Below, one piece after another: positions 52,398-62,004 of a stretch of DNA of 64,000 nucleotides. Position 1 is the stretch's first letter; each line of letters begins with the position of its first letter. The stretch lies in assembly GCF_019457535.1 (NCBI RefSeq), contig NZ_CP080417.1, positions 4,030,001 through 4,094,000 of the forward strand, read 5' to 3'. A program made the translations under genes and the position numbers. Below the pieces are notes generated by a model that searched no databases, was not told the DNA's origin, and saw only the letters and a program-made list of their open reading frames with translations. The stretch comes from Shewanella halotolerans. GTDB taxonomy: Bacteria > Pseudomonadota > Gammaproteobacteria > Enterobacterales > Shewanellaceae.

Positions 52398-54527
52398 GTG
52401 GCAAGATTGATGCACCATGCGAGGCAAGCAAAATGGATTTTATTGACCCTGTTGGCACTCATGCTGGCTGCGCCCAGCTATGCCCTGTTCGTCAGCCCGC
52501 CCAAAGATCCCCTACCCATTCTGCGTGAGCTGTTCCCGGAGGCGACACGCATCTCAGACAAACAGGGCGAGCCTGCCCTGTGGACCATCTACAAAGATCA
52601 GCAGATCCTGGGCTATGGCTTCGAGACCAATGATATCGCCCGCATCCCGGCCTATTCTGGCGAGCCGGTCAATATCCTGGTGGCCATCGACCCAGAGGGT
52701 AAATACCTGGGTGCCAAGGTGCTCGAGCACCACGAACCCATCATCCTGGCGGGGATCCCAGAGAGCAAGCTGTGGAAGTTTGCCGAGCAATATACCGGGC
52801 TGTCGGTCAAAGACAGGCTCAAGGTGGGCGGCAACGAGAAGGAGGGCATAGTCGCCATCGACGGCCTCTCGGGCGCAACCGTGACCGTCATGGTGATGAA
52901 CGTCGCCATCACCAAGGCCGCTACCCAGGCCGCCATCGCACTCGGGATCATCGAGCAGCAGGCCGACCAGATCCAGCCAATCTCCACCATCAAGCAGGAA
53001 CTCTTCACCTCGGCCAACTGGACCGAGCTGACCGGCGACGGCTCGATTCGCAAACTCTACCTGACCCGCGGCGCCGTCGATGACGCCTTCGCAGGCACCG
53101 CCGCCGAGGAGGTCGACAAGGCCAGCGACGATGAGAAGCAGGAGATGTTTGCCGAGATCTACTACACCCTGGCGGACATCCCTACCATAGGCAAGAACCT
53201 CTTCGGCGAGGCCGACTATCAGTGGCTGATGCAGACGCTGCAGCCCGGCGAGCACCTGGTGGCCGTCATGGGCAATGGCTACTCCTTTAAGGGCTCTGGC
53301 TATGTGCGTGGCGGCATCTTCGATCGCATCCAGGTGCACCAGAAAGATAACGCCATCTCCTTCAGGGATCTGGACCACAACCGCATCAGCGATCTCTACA
53401 TCCAGGGCGCCCCCAAATTTAACGAGATGTCAGTGTTTCGCATCGCCCAGCACCACGAGTTCGACCCAGGTAGCAGCTGGCAGTTTGAACTACTGGTGCG
53501 CCGCCAGACCGGTCCTATCGACAGCATCTTCACCAGCTTCAAGGGGCAGTACGACCCGCTGGACAAGTATGTCGACACTCCAGCGGCCATAGTACCCGAG
53601 CCGGAGCTCACCATGGTGCAGCAGATCTGGCACGACAGACAGCTGGAGGTGGTGCTACTGCTGATCCTCATGGGTGTCTTGCTGCTGATCCTCTTCTTCC
53701 AGGATATTCTGGTGCGCCACCCTAGCTTCATGCATCGCCTGCGTCACGGCTTCCTGGTGGTTACCGTGGTGGTGATCGGCTGGAGCTGGGGCGGACAACT
53801 CTCTGTGGTCAACGTGTTTACCTTCCTGCACGCCCTGATGAAAGATTTCTCCTGGGATCTCTTCCTGCTCGATCCCATCATCTTCATCCTCTGGTGCGCC
53901 GCCGCGGTGACCATGCTGCTGTGGGGGCGCGCCGTCTACTGCGGCTGGCTCTGCCCCTTCGGCGCCCTGCAGGAGCTGGTCAATGTCATGGGCCGCTACT
54001 TCAAGCTGCCGCAGGTCGAGCTGCCCTTCGCCGTACATGAGCGCCTGTGGGCCATCAAGTACCTGATCCTGCTGGCGCTGTTTGGCCTATCGCTAGACTC
54101 ACTGGCCATGGCGGAGCAATTTGCCGAAATAGAACCCTTCAAGACCACCTTCTTGCTCAAGTTCGATCGCGAGTGGCCCTTCATTCTCTGGGCGCTGCTG
54201 ATGATCTTCTCCAGCCTGTTTAATCGCAAGACCTTCTGCCGCTATCTCTGCCCGCTGGGCGCGGCCTTGTCGGTGAGCAACAGCGTGCGTCTGTTTGACT
54301 GGCTCAAGCGCCGCCCCGAGTGTGGCACCCCCTGTAAGACCTGTGCCAAGGAGTGCGAGATCCAGGCGATTCATCCCAACGGGGTGATCAACATGCGCGA
54401 GTGCCACTACTGCCTCGACTGTCAGGTGACCTATTTCAACGAAGAGAAGTGCCCACCGCTGAAAAAACTGGCGCGCAAACGCCAGCAATACAAAGACCAA
54501 GAGATCCCAACGGTCACCGCCGTATAG
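52398..54527 (+). CDS. nosR: NosR, membrane regulator/electron donor of N2O reduction
   Basis: 709 residues from the GTG at 52398 (TAGGAG seven bases ahead); an upstream ATG at 52329 is less supported. Order: signal/TM, a periplasmic FMN-binding domain with the flavin attachment motif DGLSGATV (Thr161), several TM helices, two CxxxCP motifs (CGWLCPFGALQE, CRYLCPLGAALSV) and a cytoplasmic ferredoxin part (CKTCAKECEI, CHYCLDC). NosR is needed for nosZ expression and for NosZ to stay reduced. No nosX/apbE flavin transferase is next to it. First of nosRZDFYL. Confidence 0.95.
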   Translation: MARLMHHARQAKWILLTLLALMLAAPSYALFVSPPKDPLPILRELFPEATRISDKQGEPALWTIYKDQQILGYGFETNDIARIPAYSGEPVNILVAIDPEGKYLGAKVLEHHEPIILAGIPESKLWKFAEQYTGLSVKDRLKVGGNEKEGIVAIDGLSGATVTVMVMNVAITKAATQAAIALGIIEQQADQIQPISTIKQELFTSANWTELTGDGSIRKLYLTRGAVDDAFAGTAAEEVDKASDDEKQEMFAEIYYTLADIPTIGKNLFGEADYQWLMQTLQPGEHLVAVMGNGYSFKGSGYVRGGIFDRIQVHQKDNAISFRDLDHNRISDLYIQGAPKFNEMSVFRIAQHHEFDPGSSWQFELLVRRQTGPIDSIFTSFKGQYDPLDKYVDTPAAIVPEPELTMVQQIWHDRQLEVVLLLILMGVLLLILFFQDILVRHPSFMHRLRHGFLVVTVVVIGWSWGGQLSVVNVFTFLHALMKDFSWDLFLLDPIIFILWCAAAVTMLLWGRAVYCGWLCPFGALQELVNVMGRYFKLPQVELPFAVHERLWAIKYLILLALFGLSLDSLAMAEQFAEIEPFKTTFLLKFDREWPFILWALLMIFSSLFNRKTFCRYLCPLGAALSVSNSVRLFDWLKRRPECGTPCKTCAKECEIQAIHPNGVINMRECHYCLDCQVTYFNEEKCPPLKKLARKRQQYKDQEIPTVTAV

Positions 54528-54579
54528 GACGAATCAACACATATAAGTGCAGGTAACATAACTAAGATGGAGATGGACT

Positions 54580-56466
54580 ATGCAAGATAAGAATAACAAA
54601 CCAGCCAATCAGTTGGAGAACGCTGGTCGACGCGAGTTTATGGGCAAGACGGCCCTGCTGGGGGCGGGTGCAGTGGCCGCCCCCATGAGCGCCGCCATGT
54701 TCGCCTCGATGGCCAAGGCCCAGGCGGCCGAGGCCAATAACAGCCCAGTGGTTCATCCGGGCGAGCTGGACGAATACTATGGTTTCTGGAGCGGTGGACA
54801 CTCTGGAGAAGTTCGTATCATGGGCCTGCCCTCGATGCGCGAGCTAATGCGCATCCCGGTATTTAACATCGACAGCGCCACCGGCTGGGGCATCACCAAC
54901 GAGAGTAAGGCGGTCAAGGGCGAAAGCGCCCACCTGATGGCTGGCGACGCCCACCACCCACACATGAGCATGCAGGACGGTCGCTACGACGGTAAGTATC
55001 TCTTCATCAACGACAAGGCCAACACCCGCGTGGCCCGTATCCGTTGTGACGTGATGAAGACAGATAAGATGATCACCATCCCCAATGCCCAGGCCATCCA
55101 CGGTCTGCGGGTACAGAAGGTGCCATACACTAAATATGTCATCTGTAACGGCGAGTTCGAGGTCCCGCTGAACAACAATGGTAAGGAGACGCTTGAAGAT
55201 GTCAGCACTTACCGCTCCTTGTTCAACGTCATCGATGCCGAGAAGATGGAGGTCGCCTTCCAGGTGATGGTAGACGGTAACCTGGATAACACAGATGCCG
55301 ACTACGACGGCAAGTACTTCGCCTCAACCTGCTACAACTCAGAGATGGGGATGAACCTCAGCGAGATGATCACCGCCGAGCGCGACCATGTGGTGATCTT
55401 CAACCTGGCCCGTTGTGAAGCTGCGGTCAAGGCCGGTAAGTTCAAGACCTACAATGGCAACAAGATCCCCGTACTGGATGGTCGCAAGGGCTCAGATCTC
55501 ACCCGTTATATTCCCGTGCCTAAGTCACCACACGGCCTGAACACCTCGCCAAGCGGTAAGTACTTCGTCGCCAACGGCAAGCTGTCGCCGACCGTCTCTA
55601 TCATCTCTATCGAGAAGCTGGACGACCTGTTCGACGACAAGATCAAGCCAAGAGACGCCATCGTCGGTGAGCCAGAGCTGGGCCTAGGCCCGCTACACAC
55701 TGCGTTCGACAACAAGGGCTACGCCTACACCACCCTCTTCCTCGACAGCCAGATCGCCAAGTGGAACGTGGAAGAGGCGATTCAGGCCTACCAAGGCAAG
55801 AAGGTCAACTACCTGCGCCAGAAGCTGGACGTACACTATCAGCCAGGCCACAACCACACCTCTCAGGGTGAAACCCGCGACGCCGATGGCAAGTGGCTGG
55901 TGTCTCTGTGTAAGTTCTCCAAGGACAGATTCCTGCCCGTTGGCCCGCTGCGCCCCGAGAACGATCAGTTGATCGACATCTCAGGCGATGAGATGAAGCT
56001 GGTGCACGACGGCCCAACCTTCGCCGAGCCTCACGACTGCATCATAGTGCACCGTAGCAAGCTCAAGCCGAAGAAGCTGTGGACCCGTGACGATCCGCTG
56101 TTTGCCGATACTGTGGCCATGGCCGAGAAAGATGGCGTGCGCCTGATGATGGACAACAAGGTGATCCGCGACGGCAACAAGGTTCGCGTCTACATGACCT
56201 CGGTCGCGCCCAACTACGGCATGAGCGAGTTTAAGGTCAAGCTGGGCGACGAGGTTACCGTAGTGGTCACCAACCTGGATCAGGTGGAAGACGTGACCCA
56301 CGGCTTCTGTATGACCAACCATGGCGTGCAGATGGAGATTGGCCCACAGGCCACGGCATCTGTCACCTTCATCGCCGACAAGCCAGGGGTACAGTGGTAC
56401 TACTGCAACTGGTTCTGTCACGCCCTGCACATGGAGATGCGTGGCCGCATGTTGGTAGAAGCCTAA
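54580..56466 (+). CDS. nosZ: Nitrous oxide reductase NosZ (clade I, Tat-exported)
   Basis: 628 residues. Twin-arginine signal RREFMGKTALLG at the N-terminus, exported by the TatABC system also encoded here. It reduces N2O to N2 in the periplasm. The CuZ ligand histidines lie in segments such as DAHHPHMSMQDG and GHNHTSQGE within a seven-bladed propeller; the C-terminal cupredoxin holds CuA in CNWFCHALHMEM (Cys609, Cys613, His617, Met620). The ATG has GGAG seven bases ahead. It follows nosR by 52 bases. Confidence 0.98.
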   Translation: MQDKNNKPANQLENAGRREFMGKTALLGAGAVAAPMSAAMFASMAKAQAAEANNSPVVHPGELDEYYGFWSGGHSGEVRIMGLPSMRELMRIPVFNIDSATGWGITNESKAVKGESAHLMAGDAHHPHMSMQDGRYDGKYLFINDKANTRVARIRCDVMKTDKMITIPNAQAIHGLRVQKVPYTKYVICNGEFEVPLNNNGKETLEDVSTYRSLFNVIDAEKMEVAFQVMVDGNLDNTDADYDGKYFASTCYNSEMGMNLSEMITAERDHVVIFNLARCEAAVKAGKFKTYNGNKIPVLDGRKGSDLTRYIPVPKSPHGLNTSPSGKYFVANGKLSPTVSIISIEKLDDLFDDKIKPRDAIVGEPELGLGPLHTAFDNKGYAYTTLFLDSQIAKWNVEEAIQAYQGKKVNYLRQKLDVHYQPGHNHTSQGETRDADGKWLVSLCKFSKDRFLPVGPLRPENDQLIDISGDEMKLVHDGPTFAEPHDCIIVHRSKLKPKKLWTRDDPLFADTVAMAEKDGVRLMMDNKVIRDGNKVRVYMTSVAPNYGMSEFKVKLGDEVTVVVTNLDQVEDVTHGFCMTNHGVQMEIGPQATASVTFIADKPGVQWYYCNWFCHALHMEMRGRMLVEA

Positions 56467-56607
56467 GTGAAATACAGGCGTCTGATGCCCCCGCGTCAGG
56501 CGTCTGCCTTAACCAAGGGCTAGCGTAAATAAAAGCGATAACAACGAAAACGAAAGCAACGAATACGATAACAACCAAAACGACAGACACCAGAGGTGTA
56601 ACTGACC

Positions 56608-58029
56608 TTGAACCACAAGCCAAACAGATCCACCACCAACCCCGGTATCTCCTCCATGGCATTGAGGCTTAGGCTAGCTGATGGCCTGGGGTGCTGCGGC
56701 CTACAGATTGTGCAGTTCTGTGGCTTGATTGCACCAAGCCTACTCTCTTTCTGCCTGCTCTCTTTCAGCCCTCTTAGCCAGGCCGCCTATATCGAGGTGA
56801 GTCCAGAGCAAGACCTTCAGCAGGTGCTGGATAGCGCCCAGGCGGGAGACGATATTCAGCTGCAGCCGGGTCGCTACCTTGGCAACTTCGTCATCAAACA
56901 AGGGGTACGCCTTACTGGCGCCGACGACTATACCAGCATCATAGACGCCCAAGGCAAGGGCAATGCCCTGCTGCTGCAAAGCTCCAAGGTCACCATAGAG
57001 AGACTCAAGATAGTTAACTGGGGCGACGATCTCACCGCCCAGGATGCCGGCATCTATTCGGATCAGAGCGCCAGCGAACTCGTCATCAGAGAGAACCGCC
57101 TACAGGGCGACGGCTTCGGTATCTGGCTGCAAAAAGGCAAGGAGATCAAGGTTCACCATAACCGCATTCAGGGCAACCCGGGGCTGCGCTCCGCCGACAG
57201 AGGCAACGGCATTCAGCTCTCCATAGTGCAGAACGTCGAGGTCAGCGACAACGAGGTCAGCCAGACCCGCGACGGCATCTACATCATCTCCAGCCAACAC
57301 AACACAATTAAAAACAACACCATGCATAACCTACGCTACGGGATCCACTACATGTATTCCCACAGCAATCGCGTGCAGGACAACCTGGCCTACGACACCC
57401 GCGCCGGTTATGCCCTGATGAGTTCACGTCAGCTCACCGTGAGCGGCAACGAGAGCCGCGACAGCCAGGACTACGGCTTCCTAATGAACTTCATCACCTA
57501 CTCGGAGATCAGCCATAACCGCATCTACCGGGTCTGGACCAAGCCAGAAAACAAGGTACTGGGCCGCGAGGGCAAGGGGCTGTTTGTCTATAACTCGGCC
57601 TACAACAGCATTAATCACAACCTGATCGACACCGCCGAGATCGGCATCCACCTCACCGCAGGCTCGGAGCACACCAAAGTATTTGGCAACAGCTTCATCA
57701 ACAACCCGGTGCAGGTCAAATATGTGGCCAACCGTCAGGCCGAATGGAGCCAGGACGGCAGAGGCAACTTCTGGAGCAACTACCTGGGCTGGGATCTCGA
57801 CAACGACGGCTTCGGCGATCGCCCCTTCGAACCCAACGACGGCATCGACAAGCTGATATGGCAATACCCTGAGGCCAAGATGCTACTGGACAGCCCGGCG
57901 GTGCTTATCCTGCGCTGGATTCAGACCCAGTTTCCCGTGCTCAAACCCGTGGGCGTCAAAGACAGTTTTCCACTCATGCAGGCGCCACCTCTGGCTGGCC
58001 AGCAGGCAGTAATCAATGAGGCAGAGTGA
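56608..58029 (+). CDS. nosD: NosD, copper-centre assembly periplasmic protein
   Basis: 473 residues. After a hydrophobic export signal (about residues 35-55, ending SQAA) it is a right-handed parallel beta-helix with many short repeats (SEISHNRIYRV, VSDNEVSQTRDGIYI). NosD works with the NosFY ABC transporter in making the CuZ site of NosZ. The annotated start is TTG at 56608; an ATG at 56656 is an alternative, both with weak ribosome binding sites. It overlaps nosF by up to 14 bases. Confidence 0.93.
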   Translation: MNHKPNRSTTNPGISSMALRLRLADGLGCCGLQIVQFCGLIAPSLLSFCLLSFSPLSQAAYIEVSPEQDLQQVLDSAQAGDDIQLQPGRYLGNFVIKQGVRLTGADDYTSIIDAQGKGNALLLQSSKVTIERLKIVNWGDDLTAQDAGIYSDQSASELVIRENRLQGDGFGIWLQKGKEIKVHHNRIQGNPGLRSADRGNGIQLSIVQNVEVSDNEVSQTRDGIYIISSQHNTIKNNTMHNLRYGIHYMYSHSNRVQDNLAYDTRAGYALMSSRQLTVSGNESRDSQDYGFLMNFITYSEISHNRIYRVWTKPENKVLGREGKGLFVYNSAYNSINHNLIDTAEIGIHLTAGSEHTKVFGNSFINNPVQVKYVANRQAEWSQDGRGNFWSNYLGWDLDNDGFGDRPFEPNDGIDKLIWQYPEAKMLLDSPAVLILRWIQTQFPVLKPVGVKDSFPLMQAPPLAGQQAVINEAE

Positions 58030-59002
58030 CACAATGCAAGCATCTTCTCCTTCAAGGCCCATCGTCTCCCTGAGCAGCGTCGCCAAGCGCTATGCCAAGG
58101 TAACGGCCCTCGAGCGTATCGACTTCGAACTCTTTCCCGGCGAAGTCATGGGGCTGTTCGGCCACAATGGCGCGGGCAAGACCACCATAATGAAGCTGAT
58201 CCTGGGGATCATCCCGGCCTCGGACGGTCAGGTAAAGGTATTCGGCCAGGATCCCCTCTCCAAGCAGGCCTTCGAGGCGCGTAAGCAGGTCGGCTACCTG
58301 CCGGAGAATGTCAGCTTCTACGATCAACTCACCGGCCGCGAGGTACTGCGCTACTTCGCCCGTCTCAAGTCTGTACCCAAACAGGCGATTACCCAGCTGC
58401 TGGAGCAGGTAGGCCTGACCCACGCCATGGATCGTCAGGTGAAGACCTACTCCAAGGGGATGCGTCAACGTCTGGGACTGGCTCAGGCCTTCCTCGGCAG
58501 CCCCAAGTTGCTGCTGCTGGATGAACCTACCGTGGGGCTGGACCCCATCGCCACCCAGGAGTTTTACGCCAGCGTCGATAAGCTCAAGAGCGAGGGGGCC
58601 AGCATCATACTCTGCTCCCATGTGCTGCCGGGCGTCGAGCAACATATCGACCGTGCGCTGATCATCTCAGGCGGTCGCCTGCTGGCCAAGGGCAGCCTGA
58701 ACGAGCTCAGACAGCAGGCCCAGCTCCCCGTCGCCATCAAGACTCAGGGACTCAATGGCGCCCTGAAACAGGATGCCCGCTTCACCCCCTATCTCATCGC
58801 CCCGGATCAGCTGCTGGTGCCCGAGCAGGAGAAGCTCGCCATCATACGTCAGCTGGTAGAACTGGATCAGCTGGGGGATATTCGTGTCGAACCGGCGGAT
58901 CTGGAACGTGTCTACCAGCACTACCTGGGTCAGCGCCCAAGTAAGGCGCACAAAGGGGATAACGAAATAGAGATTAGCCATCAAGGAGGGCAGATACAAT
59001 GA
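58016..59002 (+). CDS. nosF: NosF, ABC transporter ATPase for NosZ maturation
   Basis: 328 residues; ATG at 58016 or at 58034. Walker A GHNGAGKTTIMK, signature YSKGMRQRLGLAQAF and Walker B LLLLDEP are intact. It pairs with NosY and probably drives sulfur or copper-site assembly through NosD. Overlaps nosD upstream and nosY downstream (ATGA at 58999). Confidence 0.94.
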   Translation: MRQSDTMQASSPSRPIVSLSSVAKRYAKVTALERIDFELFPGEVMGLFGHNGAGKTTIMKLILGIIPASDGQVKVFGQDPLSKQAFEARKQVGYLPENVSFYDQLTGREVLRYFARLKSVPKQAITQLLEQVGLTHAMDRQVKTYSKGMRQRLGLAQAFLGSPKLLLLDEPTVGLDPIATQEFYASVDKLKSEGASIILCSHVLPGVEQHIDRALIISGGRLLAKGSLNELRQQAQLPVAIKTQGLNGALKQDARFTPYLIAPDQLLVPEQEKLAIIRQLVELDQLGDIRVEPADLERVYQHYLGQRPSKAHKGDNEIEISHQGGQIQ

Positions 59003-59817
59003 ATGCCATTCTCGCCGTCGCCATCAAGGAGTTTCAGGACGGGCTACGTAATCGCTGGCTGATCTCCATCACCCTTATCTTCGCCGTGCTCTCCCTGGGA
59101 CTCAGCTACTATGGCTCGGTCGCATCGGGCCAGCTGGGCACGGCATCGCTGTCGTCCACCATCGCCAGCCTGTCGAGCCTGGCGGTGTTTCTGATCCCGC
59201 TGATCGCCTTGCTGTTGGCCTACGACAGCTTCGTCGGCGAGCAAGAGGCCGGCACCCTGCTCTTGCTGCTCACCTATCCTATCAGCCACACCCAGCTCTT
59301 GCTGGGCAAGTTTATGGGTCAGGGGGCCATCATGGCCCTAGCCACCAGCCTGGGCTTCGGTAGCGCCGCTGTGCTACTGGCCAGCCAGTCCGACGCCAGC
59401 GCCGTGCTGCAGAGCTTCGGCCTCTTCATCGCCACCGCCATCTTGCTCGGCCTCTGCTTTATCAGCATCGCCTACGTGATCAGCCTGTCGGTGAGTGAGA
59501 AGTCCAAGGCCGCCGGGCTGGCGCTGATGCTCTGGTTCTTCTTCGTGCTGGTGTTCGACCTCGCCCTGCTGGCGGTATTGGTCGGCATAGAGGAGGGACT
59601 GAGTCAGCAGCAGCTGGTGCAGCTGATGATGCTCAATCCGGCGGATCTCTTCCGCCTGGTGAATCTGGCCAGCCTGGATACCAAGGATATCAACGGTGTG
59701 CTGGCGGTGGCCATCAACAGCAGCATGTCGGCCGGCGGCCTATTCTCATTACTACTCGCCTGGGTATTCGCCCCGCTCTCTTTAGCCGCCCTCATCTTTA
59801 ACAGGAAGACACTCTAA
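58999..59817 (+). CDS. nosY: NosY, ABC transporter permease for NosZ maturation
   Basis: 272 residues with six TM helices. The start AVAIKEFQDGLRNRWLISITLIFAVLS and the EQEAGTLLLLLTYPISHTQLLLGKF coupling segment are typical of NosY/ABC-2 permeases. Overlaps nosF by four bases and nosL by one base, so the cluster is translationally linked. Confidence 0.93.
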   Translation: MNAILAVAIKEFQDGLRNRWLISITLIFAVLSLGLSYYGSVASGQLGTASLSSTIASLSSLAVFLIPLIALLLAYDSFVGEQEAGTLLLLLTYPISHTQLLLGKFMGQGAIMALATSLGFGSAAVLLASQSDASAVLQSFGLFIATAILLGLCFISIAYVISLSVSEKSKAAGLALMLWFFFVLVFDLALLAVLVGIEEGLSQQQLVQLMMLNPADLFRLVNLASLDTKDINGVLAVAINSSMSAGGLFSLLLAWVFAPLSLAALIFNRKTL

Positions 59818-60353
59818 TGCGCCAAACCCAAATGCACCAAACCAAGATGCACCAAACCAAGCTTACCAATTCGCCACTTTTCATGGGTCTCGTCAGCCTA
59901 CTCCTGCTGGGGCTGAGCGCCTGCGGGCAAGAGAGTGAGCATAACGCTATTCGTGAGGCGGTGGCCATGGAGCACGGCGACGAGTGTCACCTGTGCGGCA
60001 TGTTGATCGGTAACTTCCCCGGCCCCAAGGGCGAACTCTATCTCAAGACAGAAGAGACGGTGAAGAAGTTCTGCTCCACCCGGGATCTGTTCAGCTTCCT
60101 TTTGGACCCCGAGTATCGCAAGCAGGTCAAGGAGATCTATGTGCACGACATGGCTAAAAGCCCCTGGCAGGCACCACTGGACAGCCACTTCATCGATGCC
60201 AGACAGGCCTGGTATGTGGTGGGTTCGAGCCAGACAGGTGCCATGGGCAAGACGCTAGCCAGCTTCGGTGAGCGGGAGGATGCCGAGGCCTTTGCCGCCG
60301 AGTTTGGCGGCCAGGTTTACCCCTTCGGGCAGATCAGCCTCTCTATGCTCTAG
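59817..60353 (+). CDS. nosL: NosL, copper-binding lipoprotein
   Basis: 178 residues. An unusual start with three MHQTK-like repeats, then a hydrophobic signal ending in the lipobox LSAC (Cys36). The NosL copper motif is CHLCGM (Cys57, Cys60, Met62). It delivers Cu(I) to apo-NosZ in the periplasm. It begins at the last base of nosY and is the last gene of the cluster. Confidence 0.94.
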   Translation: MRQTQMHQTKMHQTKLTNSPLFMGLVSLLLLGLSACGQESEHNAIREAVAMEHGDECHLCGMLIGNFPGPKGELYLKTEETVKKFCSTRDLFSFLLDPEYRKQVKEIYVHDMAKSPWQAPLDSHFIDARQAWYVVGSSQTGAMGKTLASFGEREDAEAFAAEFGGQVYPFGQISLSML

Positions 60354-60387
60354 ACTCTCTATGCTCTAGCTGGCAAAGAACTAATGG

Positions 60388-62004
60388 CTAGGCGGCGTCG
60401 GGCTTAGGCTTGCGGATCATCAGCACGGCCACCACGGCCAGCATCAGCAGCACTGAGATGATCAGAAACACATCGTTGTAGGCCTGAATGTAGGCCTGCT
60501 GGGTCATGGTTTTGGCCAACATGGCCTTGGCCTGCGCCTGGGCGGTCACGGGATCCGAGCCTGCCTGCACAAACAGCTGACTGGTCTGCTGCAGATATTG
60601 ATAGGCCTGGCCGCTCACCGCCGCCACCGTCTGTTTCATGTCCGCCAGATGGGTGCGCGACTGATTATCGACCAGGGTGGCCACCAGGGCGATGCCGAAG
60701 GCGCCGCCGAGATTACGGATCACATTGAGCACAGTCGAGGCCGACGGCGTCTGCTGGGCACTGATGTGCATGGTCGCAATGATGCCAATAGGCACCAGTA
60801 TGAAGGGCTGACCAAGGGCCCTGACCACCTGCGCCGCGATCATCTGCTCGCCGGCAAAATCCAGCGTCATATGGCTGTTCATGTAGTAGCTCAGGGCAAA
60901 CATGCTAAAGCCAAAGGCGGCCAGGTACCGCCCGTCGAATCTCTGCAGCAATCTCGGCACCAGGGGCAGCACCAACAGCTGAGGAAAGCCCATCCACATG
61001 ATCACCTCGCCGATCTCCAGCGGACTATAGTCATGGATCTGCGACAGATAGAGGGGGATCATGTAGATGGCCGAAAACAGCGCCATCCCCAGCAAAAAAT
61101 AGGCCAGGGTCGACAGGGCGAAATCACGCTGCCCCAGTAGCCTGAGGTTCACCAGCGGCGATGACTTTCGCAGCTGAATAAAGACAAACAGGGCTATGTT
61201 GATGGCGGCGACGATCGCTAGATTCTGGATCAGCTCTGAGCCAAACCAATCCTTACGATTGCCCTCCTCCAGCACTACCTCGAGGCAACCCATGCCCAGC
61301 GCCATGGTGACTATGCCGGAGTAATCGGCGTTCTTCAGCTTATCCCAATCGATAGCCTGAGCTCTCAAACCATAGGCCAACATGACCATCACCAGCAGTC
61401 CGGGAGGAATATTGATATAGAAGAGATAGTGCCAGCTAAACTGCTCGGTGAGCCAGCCCCCCAGGGTGGGGCCGATAGATGGCGCGAAGGTAGCGGTGAC
61501 GCCAAACAGCGCCATGCCCGTGGCGCGTTTCTCCTCGGGGAGCAGCTCCAGGATGAGTCGAAAGGCCAGCGGGATCAGCGCGCCGCCGAAGAAGCCCTGC
61601 AGGGCGCGAAAGGCGATCATTGCCTCCAGGTTCCAGGCCAGCGAACAGAGGAAAGAGGCTAAGATGAAGGCCGCCGTGGTCCACAGCAGATAACGTCTCA
61701 CCGACAGCCCCTGACTCAGCCAGCCCGATAGCGGGATGGCGATCATCTCGGCCACCAGGTAGGCGGTGGCGATCCAGGAACCCTCCTCTAACGTCGCGCC
61801 CAGGCTGCCCTGGATCTCCTTCATCGAGGCGTTGGTGATCTGAATATCCAGGATCGCCATGAAGGCGCCCAGCAGACCGGCAAACACGGCGACCCAGGAG
61901 CGAAAACTGCCGCGCTCATAGCCCTGGGGGCCAGCGACTTGCGGTGTAGCGACTTGCTCTGCTACCTCGGCAGGACTCTCTTGGGCGACACTCACGCTGC
62001 TCAT
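60388..62004 (-). CDS. DHA2-family MFS multidrug efflux permease, EmrB-like
   Basis: 538 residues, about 14 TM helices. Motif A-like and DHA2 signatures: AFMAILDIQITNASMKEIQGSLG, RALQGFFGGALIPLAF, FYINIPPGLLVMV. It should export drugs through a partner adaptor and TolC. Overlaps the adaptor gene by four bases at 62001-62004. Divergent from a LysR gene. Confidence 0.93.
   Translation of the reverse strand: MSSVSVAQESPAEVAEQVATPQVAGPQGYERGSFRSWVAVFAGLLGAFMAILDIQITNASMKEIQGSLGATLEEGSWIATAYLVAEMIAIPLSGWLSQGLSVRRYLLWTTAAFILASFLCSLAWNLEAMIAFRALQGFFGGALIPLAFRLILELLPEEKRATGMALFGVTATFAPSIGPTLGGWLTEQFSWHYLFYINIPPGLLVMVMLAYGLRAQAIDWDKLKNADYSGIVTMALGMGCLEVVLEEGNRKDWFGSELIQNLAIVAAINIALFVFIQLRKSSPLVNLRLLGQRDFALSTLAYFLLGMALFSAIYMIPLYLSQIHDYSPLEIGEVIMWMGFPQLLVLPLVPRLLQRFDGRYLAAFGFSMFALSYYMNSHMTLDFAGEQMIAAQVVRALGQPFILVPIGIIATMHISAQQTPSASTVLNVIRNLGGAFGIALVATLVDNQSRTHLADMKQTVAAVSGQAYQYLQQTSQLFVQAGSDPVTAQAQAKAMLAKTMTQQAYIQAYNDVFLIISVLLMLAVVAVLMIRKPKPDAA

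Noticed and set aside
52554..53378. 274-codon frame on the minus strand
   Set aside because: Antisense to nosR and unsupported by a ribosome binding site.
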